A stretch of DNA of 64,000 nt from Haematobia irritans (Eukaryota > Arthropoda > Insecta > Diptera > Muscidae), in contig NC_134398.1 of assembly GCF_050003625.1 (NCBI RefSeq), positions 113,250,145 through 113,314,144 on the forward strand. The letters run 5' to 3'. A program made the translations under genes and the position numbers. Within the stretch, counting starts at the first letter, position 1. Each line of letters opens with the position of its first letter. Under the pieces are notes generated by a model. It was given only the letters and a program-made list of their open reading frames with translations. It was not told the DNA's origin and made no database searches. Positions 52,613 to 63,019 of this stretch are shown piece after piece.

Positions 52613-53630
52613 CGAGGCCGGTTCGGAAACTTCTTAGCCTATCAATGAAAGAGAATAGTTAGTTTTTCAAAAATATTTTTATTTTTCAATATAATCTCCT
52701 AAAACTTCAATACACTTAGTTCAACTCTTTTCTAGCAATTCTATCCCTTGATTAAAATAAAATTTGTACATTTAATTGATCCAAAAGGTTGCAATTGTAC
52801 TCTGAATTTATCGTTTTACTCTTTTGGAGATAGTCAATCAATAAAATACCTTTGAAGTCCCAAAAAACCGTTGCCATAACCTTACCAGCCGATTGAATTA
52901 TTTTTGCCTTCTTTGGGGCACTTCCTCCAGCTTCAGTGCATTGTTTGGATTGTTCTTTTGTCTCTGGAGTATAGTGGTGGATCCATGTCTCATCAACAAT
53001 TATGAAACGACACTTAAAATACATTTTATTTCGCTTAAAACGATCCAAACAAGTTTGCGAAATGTTCATTCTTATGCGTTTTTGATCGACTGTTAACAAA
53101 TGCGGCACTCATCTTGCAGAAAGCTACAGAACTACAGATGAAGTTCTTCATGCAAAATTAAATGGACTCGATCATTTGAGATGCCCATGATATTAGCAAT
53201 TTCACGCACTTTTATTCGTCGATCATTTAATACCATATCATGCACTTTGGGTACAATTTCTGTTGTTGTTGCTATTTTTGGACGTCCACTACGTGGTTCA
53301 TCTTCAATGCTTGTACGACCACGTTTAAATTCAGCAACCCAATTTTTTACTGTTGCATATGAAGGAGCACTTTCACCTAACAAATTCACCATATCATTAT
53401 GAACTTCTTGTCCAGATAAATATTTATTGACAGCACGCATTTCTAATTTTTCCATTGTACAAAAATTGCGGATGCGTATTTTTTGAACACCTGTTTCTAT
53501 GTGAAGGAGTGCCAGATCGAAACAAAATTTAACATGTGTTCATAACAGAGATGGAAGTTTCCAAAACACTTAACTTTTTTATGTTTATACCGCGCTTTTT
53601 GTGCTAGGCTAAGTTTCCGAACTGCCCTCG
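52613..53630 (-). mobile_element. Second mariner, internally deleted
   Basis: CGAGG(C/G)C(G/A)GTTCGGAAACTT ends, with TA at 52611-52612 and 53631-53632. About 1.0 kb instead of 1.3 kb. The family differs from the mariner at 16679. Confidence 0.85.
52752..53455 (-). pseudogene. mariner transposase, catalytic core deleted
   Basis: N-terminal part intact: MEKLEMRAVNKYLSGQEVHN, VKNWVAEFKRGRTSIEDEPR, GRPKI…. A short break lies near 53110-53132. The first D lies in VDETWIHHYTPE (52990s). After NSEYNCNLLDQLN the frame is lost: the region with the second and third D is deleted, leaving only the C-terminal GIELLEK and TKCIEVLGDYIEK near the other end. Dead. Confidence 0.85.
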
Positions 53631-54008
53631 TAATAATATTTTTTTTGAAATAAAGTAATGGTGGGTATAGAATAAAGTAATGGTGGGTATAGAAAATTGA
53701 CTTTTATGAAAATTTTCGTAGTTGTATACATGCTTGTTGTACCTTTGTTTCAATATTTTCTCTACTTTTTTGAAAATTTTACTGACAAACAGTTCTTAAT
53801 ATAGGTTTCCCAAAAAATTGTTCATTTTTCCGGATAGCAGGAATATTTTGAATGAGTGTAAGTACATTCTTCCCACAGCATAGTAATAATGAACTAAACT
53901 ACGATGCATTATTATCTAGATGAAAAAAATCTTTGGCGCCAAATCATGATCGTTCTTACTATGGGTTAGTTCATTTTTCGTCAACAATAGTAAACTTTTT
54001 TTCCGTAT

Positions 54009-54336
54009 AGGCCGGTATGCACCTCTAGCGAAATTTTCGGTAGCAAAAATTTATTTAAGTCTACAACAAAAAAACAGGGCTGTGTACACAAATTATAAAC
54101 CAGCTAATCGCTTTTAAAAATTGTTAATATATGTTCCAAACATTCCCCAAATAAATTGTTTATTATTTACAGACCTTTTAAAACTTTTACGCACACAATG
54201 ATTTGACAACCCTGTTATTTTCATTAGAGGTGCGTACCAGCTTACGAAATTGAACGCTACCGAAAATTTCGTTAGCATAAATAGCAATGCATTTCTTATG
54301 GGAATGAAATTTTTCGCTAGAGGTGCATACCGGCCT
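54009..54336. mobile_element. 328-bp MITE with TAT target duplication
   Basis: AGGCCGGTATGCACCTCTAGCGAAA and its complement at the ends, flanked by TAT (54006-54008, 54337-54339). A second, inner copy of the end (TTAGAGGTGCGTACCAGC … GCTACCGAAAATTTCG) lies at 54224-54280, so arms are partly duplicated. 3-bp duplication, Harbinger-like. Non-coding. Confidence 0.65.
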
Positions 54337-54339
54337 TAT

Positions 54340-55370
54340 ATTTACAAAAAAAGTCCCACTAGATCGGAAAAGACTGTCCATTGTAACCATTGTAAATGTT
54401 TTTTGTATTTTCTAATTACAAAATATTTCTTGTTTTAGAATAATATAAAATGTTAGTTGTCCAGACAGCGCCTTATAACCGTAGCTTTAAGCGATTTCTA
54501 AATACATTCAGAGAAGAGTGAATCCATTAGCGAGTTATTTTTAACTAACCAGTGCTAATATTGAACTTCGTATGTCGCTAAAGAAGAGTGTGCCCATAGT
54601 AAGTTCAACATTTTCCTATAGGTTAGTCATTTGTTTTAACTTTTGTCAAGTACAAATTTAACTGTTCAGAAGTAAAATATTAACTAAATAAAACATTTTT
54701 AAAAACGAAAGAAATTAATGTTCTGGATTTCCTAGACCACCTGGTGACTTGGAGTAAGGAAACCTCAAAACCTCAAGGGGGAGGATCCTCATTTCTACAT
54801 GTTATATTATATTTAGTACAAGCCACTTACTCTTCTGTAGTACAAATCCTTTAGAATCATTTATTAGATTTTATTTTTATCACTTTATAATTTTTTACCT
54901 TTTGTCCGGACTGAGGATCGAACCGCGTACCATCTTGCTACTTGCTTGGCTGCATGTATTCATTAACACATACAATCAAGGGTGCCTATTTTTAGGAACA
55001 CCACACGAGCACATGTCTCGGAGAGGAACTATTGTCTAGAAATAGATTCTTGGCTGCATGTATTACTTAACACATACAATCAAGGGTGTCTATTTTTAGG
55101 AACACCACACGAGCACATGTCTCGGAGACGAACTATTGTCTAGAAATAGATTCACTTAACGGTAGTTAGAATTGACATTCATCGTTAGTTTATTTACACT
55201 AAAAATTGAAATTTCGTGCCCAACTAGACTTCGTAATATTGTACAGTAAAATTTCAGTAACGCTGAGAAACTTCTTCGTACGTTCGAGAAAATACTTAGC
55301 AAATATAATAATACAAATATTATTATATTTGCTTCAGTCCATTTACGAACTCATTGGGAGTACAGAGGCG
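54340..55370. repeat. Gene-free stretch with a 105-bp tandem duplication
   Basis: TTGGCTGCATGTATT…AGGAACACCACACGAGCACATGTCTCGGAGA occurs at 54945-55049 and 55050-55152. At 54892-54945 a class 2 tRNA-like fragment (TTTACCTTTTGTCCGGACTGAGGATCGAACCGCG) lies in reverse. The rest is unassigned. Confidence 0.55.
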
Positions 55371-55604
55371 ATTTAGGGTGTGCTTAATCGATGTGTAGCG
55401 GCATTAATTAGCCCATAAGCCCTGATATAAATATCCCGGCTTATGCGAACAATCCAGGAATAGACTATCACTTTTACAAGTCCAATATGGAACGAAGAAT
55501 GGCGTGCTGCGCAGAGATGGTCTGTATCAACCTTTTTTAGGTTTGCGACTGTCGCAAAGTTGTAAACGTCACATACGCGTCGTAATTGTAAAAAAAGTAA
55601 CAAA

Positions 55605-55797
55605 CGTTGCAAAGTCAAAATACTTCAGCCGCGTCAGCTGGGCAGCGAATTTGATGATGTCCAAGATGATGATATGTTCGAAGAAGTTTCTATTCTCAGG
55701 AATGTTCATAAAATTATTAATGGATTTCTAAAAACTGGACTAGAGAATAGTCTTATTTCAATGGAAAACTTCATGCCAAAATTACTATGTCCTACTA
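55605..55797 (+). other. Exon-like stretch of unknown origin, ended by a transposon
   Basis: After ATACTTCAG| (an acceptor-like site at 55627) the frame PRQLGSEFDDVQDDDMFEEV … INGFLKTGLENSLISMENF is open with good coding texture until the DD41D element at 55798. Without that element the codons would end CPTR-stop at once. A shorter relative with the same ATTTCAG|TCCCTTCAGCTAGACAGCGAA start lies at 59511. Not recognised; possibly a gene fragment carried by a repeat. Confidence 0.35.
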
Positions 55798-56731
55798 AAG
55801 GGTGATTCTTTTGAGGTTAGGATTTTCATGCATTAGTATTTGACAGATCACGTGGGATTTCAGACATGGTGTCAAAGAGAAAGATGCTCGGTATGCTTTG
55901 ACATTTCATCATGAATAGACTTACGATCTGCCACAACGTCGAATTTTCAGTGAATGGGCCCTAGAAAAGTTGGCAGAAAATCCGCTTTTTTATCGACAAA
56001 TTTTGTTCAGCGATGAGGCTCATTTCTGGTTGAATGGCTACGTAAATAAGCAAAATTGCCGCATTTGGAGTGAAGAGCAACCAGAAGCCGTTCAAGAACT
56101 GCCCATGCATCCCGAAAAATGCACTGTTTGGTGTGGTTTGTACGCTGGTGGAATCATTGGACCGTATTTTTTCAAAGATGCTGTTGGACGCAACGTTACG
56201 GTGAATGGCGATCGCTATCGTTCGATGCTAACAAACTTTTTGTTGCCAAAAATGGAAGAACTGAACTTGGTTGACATGTGGTTTCAACAAGATGGCGCTA
56301 CATGCCACACAGCTCGCGATTCTATGGCCATTTTGAGGGAAAACTTCGGAGAACAATTCATCTCAAGAAATGGACCGGTAAGTTGGCCACCAAGATCATG
56401 CGATTTGACGCCTTTAGAATATTTGTTGTGGGGCTACGTCAAGTCTAAAGTTTACAGAAATAAGCCAGCAACTATTCCAGCTTTGGAAGACAACATTTCC
56501 GAAGAAATTCGGGCTATTCCGGCCGAAATGCTCGAAAAAGTTGCCCAAAATTGGACTTTCCGAATGGACCACCTAAGACGCAGCCGCGGTCAACATTTAA
56601 ATGAAATTATCTTCAAAAAGTAAATGTCATGGACCAATCTAACGTTTCAAATAAAGAACCGATGAGATTTTGCAAATTTTATGCGTTTTTTTTTTTTTTT
56701 AAAGTTATCAAGCTCTTAACAAATCACCCTT
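55798..56731 (+). mobile_element. DD41D (rosa-like) element, deleted copy 3
   Basis: Ends AAGGGTGATTCTTTTGAGG and complement of AAGGGTGATTTGTTAAGAGC, TA at 55796-55797 and 56732-56733. After the transposase start MNRL a deletion joins directly to GATCTGCCACAACG, out of frame (stop at 55970). The junction differs from those of the other two copies. Confidence 0.88.
55970..56623 (+). pseudogene. DD41D transposase fragment
   Basis: Open from AENPLFYRQILFSDEAHF to EIIFKK. First and second catalytic acids are present, but the third motif reads LTPLEYLLWGY: E for D. Lacks the DNA-binding half. Frame start is internal to the original protein. Confidence 0.85.
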
Positions 56732-56733
56732 TA

Positions 56734-57454
56734 GATGATGCGGTAAAGATGACGATCATTTCACGCTCTTAATAAACCTTTCACAAAATTCTGCAAATTT
56801 CACAGTTTGCGACAGGCCAACCGTGGTGTTGCGAGAAGAGCCTCCAGAACAGCAATACACAATACCATTCACTTTTGTTTTATGCGTCTTACATTTGATT
56901 ATGATCCGACAATTGATTACAATGCATATCCCAATATTGATATTGGTACAAAAGATCAATTAAGTGTCCATTGCAAAGCATTTTAATATAAAAAGGAAGC
57001 ACCAGACAAATGGAACCATAACTTTAAAAGTGAAACGACAAATATACCACAAAGAAGAATGCTTATTGCCTATTTCTGATGAAGAATAAACATTTTAGTA
57101 GATACTTTTCCTTGCAATTCGGATAAACTCATCACGAGATGTGCCATCGCTACGGGACGGGATTTTTGGAAAACTTTTCCTGGCGAACCGGCCCCAGCTA
57201 GTTCTTGTAAAACTGATTTAATTATAACAACACTGATTTCATTAAAGTGAGCCCCTTTAAAAAAATATTGCCACTTCTTATTGCGAATTTTAATCAACTT
57301 CGAAAGAATCTTTGAAGGTTTTTCAGAATCTGGGAGACTCTATAAGCAATACCAGAATTAAGAATTCCAATGTGCATTGGTTTGTTGTAAATGTTTCTAT
57401 GTTTAATCATATCTAATGTTCATTTTATTGAAATGTATAATTTGAAATAAAAAT
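56734..57454 (+). pseudogene. Helitron-like Rep/helicase fragment
   Basis: From about 56812 on the plus strand: RQANRGVARRASRT, then FDYDPTIDYNAYPNIDIGTK and VHCKAF, then a stop followed by YKKEAPDKW in another frame. The pattern (repeated arginine-rich NR..AR words, FHYDP-like motif, C-x2-C before KKEAPG) is that of insect Helitron N-termini. 57100-57220 has more open sequence (CAIATGRDFWKTFPGEP) that I cannot place. Heavily decayed. Confidence 0.45.
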
Positions 57455-58512
57455 AAGTAAGGAAAGTCTAAAGTCGGGCAGGGCCGACTATATTATACCC
57501 TGCACCACTTTGTAGATCCAAATTGTCGATACCATATCACATCCTATATATAAAGGTTTGTCCCAAATACATACATTAAAATATCACTCGATTTGGACAG
57601 AATTTGATAGACTTTTACAAAACCTATAGACTCAAAATTTAAGTTGGCTAATGCACTAGGGTGGAATACAATTTTAGTAAAAAAATATGGGAAACATTTA
57701 AATCTGAAGCAATTTTAAGGAAACTTCGCAAAAGTTTATTTATGATTTATCGCTCGATATATATGTATTAGAAGTTTAGGAAAATTAGAGTCATTTTTAC
57801 AACTTTTCGACTAAGCAGTGGCGATTTAACAAGGAAAATGTTGGTATTTTGACCATTTTTGTCGAAATCAGAAAAACATATATATGGGAGCTATATCTAA
57901 ATCTGAACCGATTTCAATCAAATTTGGCACACATGACTATATTACTAATTGTACTCCTAGTGCAAAATTTCAACCAAATTGGGCCAAAACTCTGGCTTCT
58001 GGGGCCATATAAGTCCATATCGCATAGATATACATAGATATAGCTTCCATATATATGGAAGCTATATCTAAATCTGAACCGATTTGGCTGATATTTTGCA
58101 AGTTTTTCGAGACTCATAAAATATTCGGATATACTGAATTTGAAGAACATCGGTTGATAAACACGCTAACTATGACCACATCGGGGATAAATATATATGG
58201 CAGCTATATCTAAATCTGAACCGATTTTTTTTCAAAACCAATAGCGATTGTCTCTGTCCCAAGAAACGGCCCTATGCCAAATTTGAGGACGATAGGACTT
58301 AAATTGCGAGCTGTACTTTGTGCACAAAATTACATATACAGACAGACGGACAGACAGACAGACGGACATCGCTAAATCGACTCAGAATTTAATTCTAAGC
58401 CGATCGGTATACTAAAAGATGGGTCTATGACCACTATTTCTTGGCGTTACATACAAATGCACAAACTTATTATACCCTGTACCACAGTAGTGGTGAAGGG
58501 TATAAAAATGGT
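57455..58512 (+). repeat. Fly dispersed repeat, near-complete copy
   Basis: Starts AAAGTCGGGCAGGGCCGACTATATTATACCC, has several ATATATGGGAGCTATATCTAAATCTGAACCGATTT blocks (57890, 58060, 58195) and ends TATACCCTGTACCACAGTAGTGGTGAAGGGTATAAAA. Same family as the one in mio intron 4. The GACAGACGGACAGACAGACAG patch at 58340 is part of it. Not coding. Confidence 0.75.
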
Positions 58513-59545
58513 TAACTTTAGTAAAGTGAACATTTTCTGATGTAGTAAGTCACGTATTATTCAATGTCTATAAATCTTACTCCATACACAAATTTAATAC
58601 GTCTTATACTCTTGAACAATGCTTCTTCGCCAAGAACAATAATCCTCTTAATATAGGCTGTTACATATGATTGGTCACTAACGGAAGTGTGTGTGTGTGT
58701 GTGTTTGTTCAGAATAGCAACGGGGTGAAAGTTTGATTCCAGGACAAACAGACACCCAGTTCTTGTTTTACCTTTCACTCCCAAACTTGTCCACGTAAAC
58801 GTATCCGATAGTTTGCAAATCAGAAACAATCAATTCAAGCCAATGTATGATGAATGTGTCTCTAAATCATGACCACAACAATAGACAAAGGACAGGACAT
58901 CTCATCATTAATTGATGGCATCAATCCATTGCCGTTATATTGAGCCCACATGGGCGACGATTTTGGCCATCCCCAGCACCACAGATACTAACGAGCAAAT
59001 CCTATATTTGTTGTGACGTACAAGAAGATGACGAAGCACAGGACATCGACAAGCCAAAAATGTGCTGTTATTGATCACAATCGTGCTAGTACGTAGGTGC
59101 AAAGTTTTTGTAAGGAATGCAGACGGGATAATGGAGAGATCTGAGTGTTTGACCAAGTTGTGATATGGGGATTTCTATTATCCTAGATTACGTTAGATTG
59201 AAAAGAGGAATAGAATTTTCTAATGTCGGTAGGCGCACACCGATGTCAGCATTTGCTCTCCTGTGCCGAATATTTTCAAATTTAGTAGTTTCGTTGCTTC
59301 GGCCAGGTTATACCCTAATCAGTCTCCAATTGTTGTTGCCCAGCATTTTCAAGTTCGATATTGTCCAAATACCAAGTGCAGTCATTACCAGGGATCCAGA
59401 GCGGTCGATTTTTACCGTTCCGTGAAACAATTGCGCTCCACGCTCCAGGTAAGACAGAAAACATTTCTGGCTTATCCAAGTTTGCGGCTGTATCAACCTT
59501 TGCAAATTCAAAATATTTCAGTCCCTTCAGCTAGACAGCGAATGA
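58513..59545. other. Unassigned, with a (GT)n microsatellite
   Basis: (GT)n at 58689-58704. Several overlapping frames on both strands at 58935-59574 have no recognisable product. At 59480-59545 TGTATCAACCTTTGCAAATTCAAAATATTTCAG matches pieces of 55525-55630. Confidence 0.4.
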
Positions 59546-59622
59546 TATCCAAACAAAAAATCGCTTCTCTCTAACATATGTCCCAAACCTATTTTCCAGG
59601 AAGCACATATGTATATTATACA
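59546..59622 (-). repeat. Fragment of a CAC…GTG unit end
   Basis: AAAAAATCGCTTCTCTCTAACATATGTCCCAAACCTATTTTCCAGGAAGCACATATG, the right terminus of the 1447-bp units in inverse orientation, truncated on both sides. Confidence 0.65.
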
Positions 59623-59689
59623 GGAGAACAAAATTGATTTTTTTTGTGTTGATTTGAAATTTATAATCCAAATCTGCACTTGGTTTTTA

Positions 59690-60310
59690 TACCCTCCATG
59701 TCCGTCCGTCATTCTGTTGAAATCACGCTAACTTCCGAACGAAACAAGCTATCGACTTGAAACTTGGCACTAGTAGTTGTTATTGATGTAGGTCGGATGA
59801 TATTGCAAATGGGCGCCATATCGGACCACTTTTACGTATACTAGGTTAGGTTAGGTTAACCTAACCTACGTATACTAGCTCCCATATAAACCGACGCCCA
59901 GATTTGGCTTGCGGAGCCTCTTGGAGGAGCAAAATTCATAGTGTTAGTACATGGTCTCTAACAACCATGCAGGAATTGGTCCATTTTGGTCCATAATTAT
60001 AAGTAGCCCCCATATAAACCGATCCCCAGATTTGGAGGAGCAAAATTTGGTACGTGGTGAAATTTGGTATATTGCGCTAGTATATGGCCGCTAACCACCA
60101 TGCCAAAATTGGTCCATATCGGTCTATAGTTATATAGCCGATCCCCAAAAATAATCTACCAAAATTTTATTTCTATAGAAAATTTTGTCAAAATTTTATT
60201 ACTATATAAAATTTTGCCAAGATTTTATTTCTATAGAAAATTTTATCAAAATTTTATTTCTATAGAAAACTGAATTATATATGTATTTAATCGGCCTTTT
60301 TGTGTTTAAT
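59690..60310 (+). repeat. Fly dispersed repeat with ATTTCTATAGAAAATTTTGTCAAA array
   Basis: 59690-60140 has TCATTCTGTTGAAATCACGCTAACTTCCGAA and CCCCATATAAACCGATCCCCAGATTTGG blocks. 60160-60270 is a short array of about 24 bp (AAAATTTTATTTCTATAG), and AATCGGCCTTTTTGTGTTTAATATAT ends it. The end is the reverse complement of 61560-61740. Confidence 0.65.
59844..59866. repeat. 23-bp tail-only insertion with an 11-bp target duplication
   Basis: GGTTAGGTTAGGTTAACCTAACC lies between two copies of TACGTATACTA (59833-59843 and 59867-59877). The insert is the tail motif of the local LINE/SINE family and contains the perfect palindrome GGTTAGGTTAACCTAACC. Confidence 0.7.
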
Positions 60311-60473
60311 ATATACCCACTTAAATAGTGAATATTTTTTTTACAATAACAATTCGTTAAACCAACATAACAGCACAGTTGTCTGTCCGACTGATGTGCG
60401 CGCTCTATGCGCATGCCTCCACAGGCAACAACAAACTAATTTAAAAAAAAACAACTAAATTCTATTCGTTACG

Positions 60474-60620
60474 ATGAGCAATGAAAACAATAAAAACAAC
60501 ATCTGTGCTCTCAGTGAGAACCACGAAGGTATGAATCTAAGCGAGAGTAGCAGCGATGATGAAGAGAACTGGCAGCAGGTACCACTGAAGAGAAAATGTA
60601 GCGGATCACCAATAACATAA
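60474..60620 (+). pseudogene. LINE ORF1 N-terminal fragment
   Basis: 48 codons: MSNENNKNNICALSENHEG, then SSSDDEENWQQVPLKRK, then a stop. The acidic-then-basic start after a short GC-rich leader (GTGCGCGCTCTATGCGCATG) resembles the first codons of Jockey-type LINE ORF1 proteins. The rest of the element is absent; fly repeats flank it on both sides. Identification is tentative. Confidence 0.35.
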
Positions 60621-60639
60621 CGGTATATCTCGAAAACTC

Positions 60640-61745
60640 GAGCTGAAAGAAAACAAGTATATACGGCCGTAAGTTCGGTCAGGCCGAATCTTATGTACCC
60701 TCCACCATGGATTGCATAGAAACTTGTACTAAAGACTAGAGGTGTGCGCGTGACTGAAATTTCACTCACACTCACGCACATTCACGAAGCAAAATGTTTA
60801 TTCACGCACGATGCGTGTGGTAGCCAATCCCACTCACGTACATTCACGAAATGAAAACCAGTACTCACGCCCGCTCACGCACGAGCTACTTTTAAAGACT
60901 CACGCTCACGCACGATTCACGACAAATTCACGAGACTCACGACATTTTCCAAACGGAAATCGACAAAGGTAACAAAATTCAAAAATAGAATATAGTCGAA
61001 AGCTAAATTAATTTCAGTTAACATACGAGTATGAATTAAATCTTGATTTTTTCGTGAGCGTGATTTTGCAGAAATTTTATTCACGCACATTCACGAACTG
61101 ATTTTATTTATTACACACGTTCACGCAAGACATATTTATTTTACTCCCATTCACGCACATTCACGAGAGTTTCTTTGGATTTTGTTCACGACTCACGTGA
61201 TTCACGCGTGTCACGAGAATTTCGTGTCACGCGCACACCTCTACTAAAGACTGTCATCCACTATCGAATTACTGGGTTGCGGTAACACTTACCGATGGCA
61301 AGGTATCGTAAAACTTCTTAACACCGTCTTCTTAATTGTAAGTTAGTCCATACGGGGTATATATTAACCACAAACAAGTATATACGGCCGTAAGTTCGGC
61401 CAGGCCGAATATTATGTACCCTCCACCATGGATTGCATAGAAACTTGTACTAAAGACTGTCATCCACAATCGAATTACTGGGTTGCGGTAACACTTGCCG
61501 ATGGAAAGGGATCTTAAAACTACTTAACACCGTCTTCTTAATTGTAAGTTAGTCCATACGGGGTATATATAAACACAAAAAAGGCCGATTAAATACGTAT
61601 ACGAGTATAATTCAGTTTGACAAAATTTTCTATAATAATGAAATTTTGACAAAATTTTCTATAATAATAAAATTTTGACGAAATTTTCTATAATAATACA
61701 ATTTTGACAAAATTTTCTATAGAAATAAAATTTTGGTAGATTAAC
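60640..61745 (+). repeat. GGCCGTAAGTTCGGCCAGGCCGAAT repeat, two copies
   Basis: Copies begin at about 60650 and 61375 with ACAAGTATATACGGCCGTAAGTTCGG and share TACCCTCCACCATGGATTGCATAGAAACTTGTACTAAAGACT. The first is split by the hAT-type MITE. The second ends in the AAAATTTTGACAAAATTTTCTATA array (61618-61740), the mirror of 60160-60270. Common in fly genomes; non-coding. Confidence 0.75.
60737..61243. mobile_element. 507-bp hAT-type MITE packed with TCACGCAC motifs
   Basis: Perfect inverted ends TAGAGGTGTGCGCGTGAC / GTCACGCGCACACCTCTA, with an exact 8-bp target duplication CTAAAGAC (60729-60736, 61244-61251). The sister repeat at 61450 has the uninterrupted TACTAAAGACTGTC. Inside, many copies of CATTCACG / CTCACGCAC occur on one strand. 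8-bp duplication and TAGAGGTG ends are hAT hallmarks. No transposase. Confidence 0.85.
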
Positions 61746-61751
61746 CGCATG

Positions 61752-62975
61752 TTATACAATTTCTCTCATGTGGGCTCCGATCCGAGATTCGAAAAGGTCC
61801 GAATCTGCCAAACGTAGATTAGGCAAGAGACATCTGGCACCACTGCTGATCGACCATGATGGTAAATTACTCGAAATACTTTGAAGAACCATCGCATCCG
61901 CATCTGTCCTCACCGAATTATCCATAGGCGAACCAATTGATATCGAACACATCCTATTCGATATAATAGATACGGCCTGATTCACTCCCGATATAGTAGC
62001 CTGCCCTGAGCGAGTCGATAACTGAAGGTGGCTTCGTAGTCGTTCAGAAATAAACGAGCCTTCCGAAGCCGGGTCAATCAGAGCCTGTGCCCGGTACGTA
62101 GTACCCTGGTGACCAACATGCGTCCCATCTTTTCTACCAGAATCCCTTCTAGAATCATCAATACCTCTCAGATCACGAAGACACGGAAGTGTCTGAATCC
62201 TTTCCGAAAGAAAGCGATCCATATCCCGCAAGGATGACAAAGAAGACTTGTCACAAATGCCCTGCTCCCACAACGTAACACTATTTTTCGGTAGACGTTG
62301 ACTACACAAAAACACTAAAATTGGGTCCCAGTCGTTCGTAGAAACGTTATTGACCGCCATTGCCGAAATACAAGCGTTTATACCACGCTGTAAATTCTTT
62401 AAACCTGAACTTGTTTCAGTATCCAGGACCGGAAGGTCGAAAAGAGTCTTCAACTGATTGCTAACAATAATTCGAAGATTGTCATGTGTCTCCCCTAACG
62501 CTTTCCATGTAAGCTCAAAACTTCTTTCAGTGAGAGAAAATCTTCCAACAATTTCACGGGTGTCGCCACTAGTCTTTTTGAGCAAATGACACAATCGCTC
62601 AATATTGCTCAAACGAGAGTTTCCTGATGTACACATCAAAAACATCAATGTCGAATGGGAGTAACGCCAAACTATGGTAATTTGATCGGACTGGCACATT
62701 ACCAATTGAGTGTCTATTCTCGAAAACGGAAGAAATATGTGTCATATCAGCACGGGGAATTGGTGTGGATGGTCTAGGAATTTCCTTAAAATATCCATCT
62801 TTCTATTAATGGAAGAAATTATACGGACGTAGACCTCATAAGTCGCCTCATATTTGCCATCAACAGCTTCGACTGTTTCCTTACCAGAACTTTCTTGGAC
62901 ATAATCGAGACATTCCTCATATTTAATTTTAACTTTGTCCCATAAAGACCTCACCTCTTCGCACTGAGACCGCAA
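61752..62975 (-). pseudogene. BEL/Pao retrotransposon gag and protease relic
   Basis: Two pieces in one frame split by a stop near 62740. The upstream piece (62975-62742) has LWDKVKIKYEECLDYVQ and YEATYEVYVRI, as in BEL/Pao Gag N-termini. The main piece has LSNIERLCHLLKKTSGDTRE, FELTWKALGETHDNLRIIVS, LQRGINACISAM and WDPILVFLCSQRL, the usual Gag order, then a protease-like AQALIDPASEGSFISERL in which the D-S/T-G triad reads D-P-A. No CCHC knuckle, RT, RNase H, integrase or LTR. It is directly joined to LINE sequence at about 63010, so a rearranged remnant. Confidence 0.8.
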
Positions 62976-63019
62976 AATATGTATGTCCAGATCCTCATCC
63001 TTGAACTAATTCACCCTTC

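Larger units (their letters stand above)
52448..54008. repeat. Segment B, distal part, interrupted by a mariner
   Basis: ATATCTTTCATATGGAT…CTACCGACAAGTAACTGCATCCAACGTGCG matches 47370-47500 of segment A, and 53640-54000 matches 47555-47960. Similarity to A ends near 54005. Confidence 0.7.

Noticed and set aside
58689..58704. CRISPR-like or regulatory repeats at the (GT)n tract
   Set aside because: A plain microsatellite. Nothing in the window has the spacer-repeat pattern of CRISPR, and the DNA is eukaryotic.
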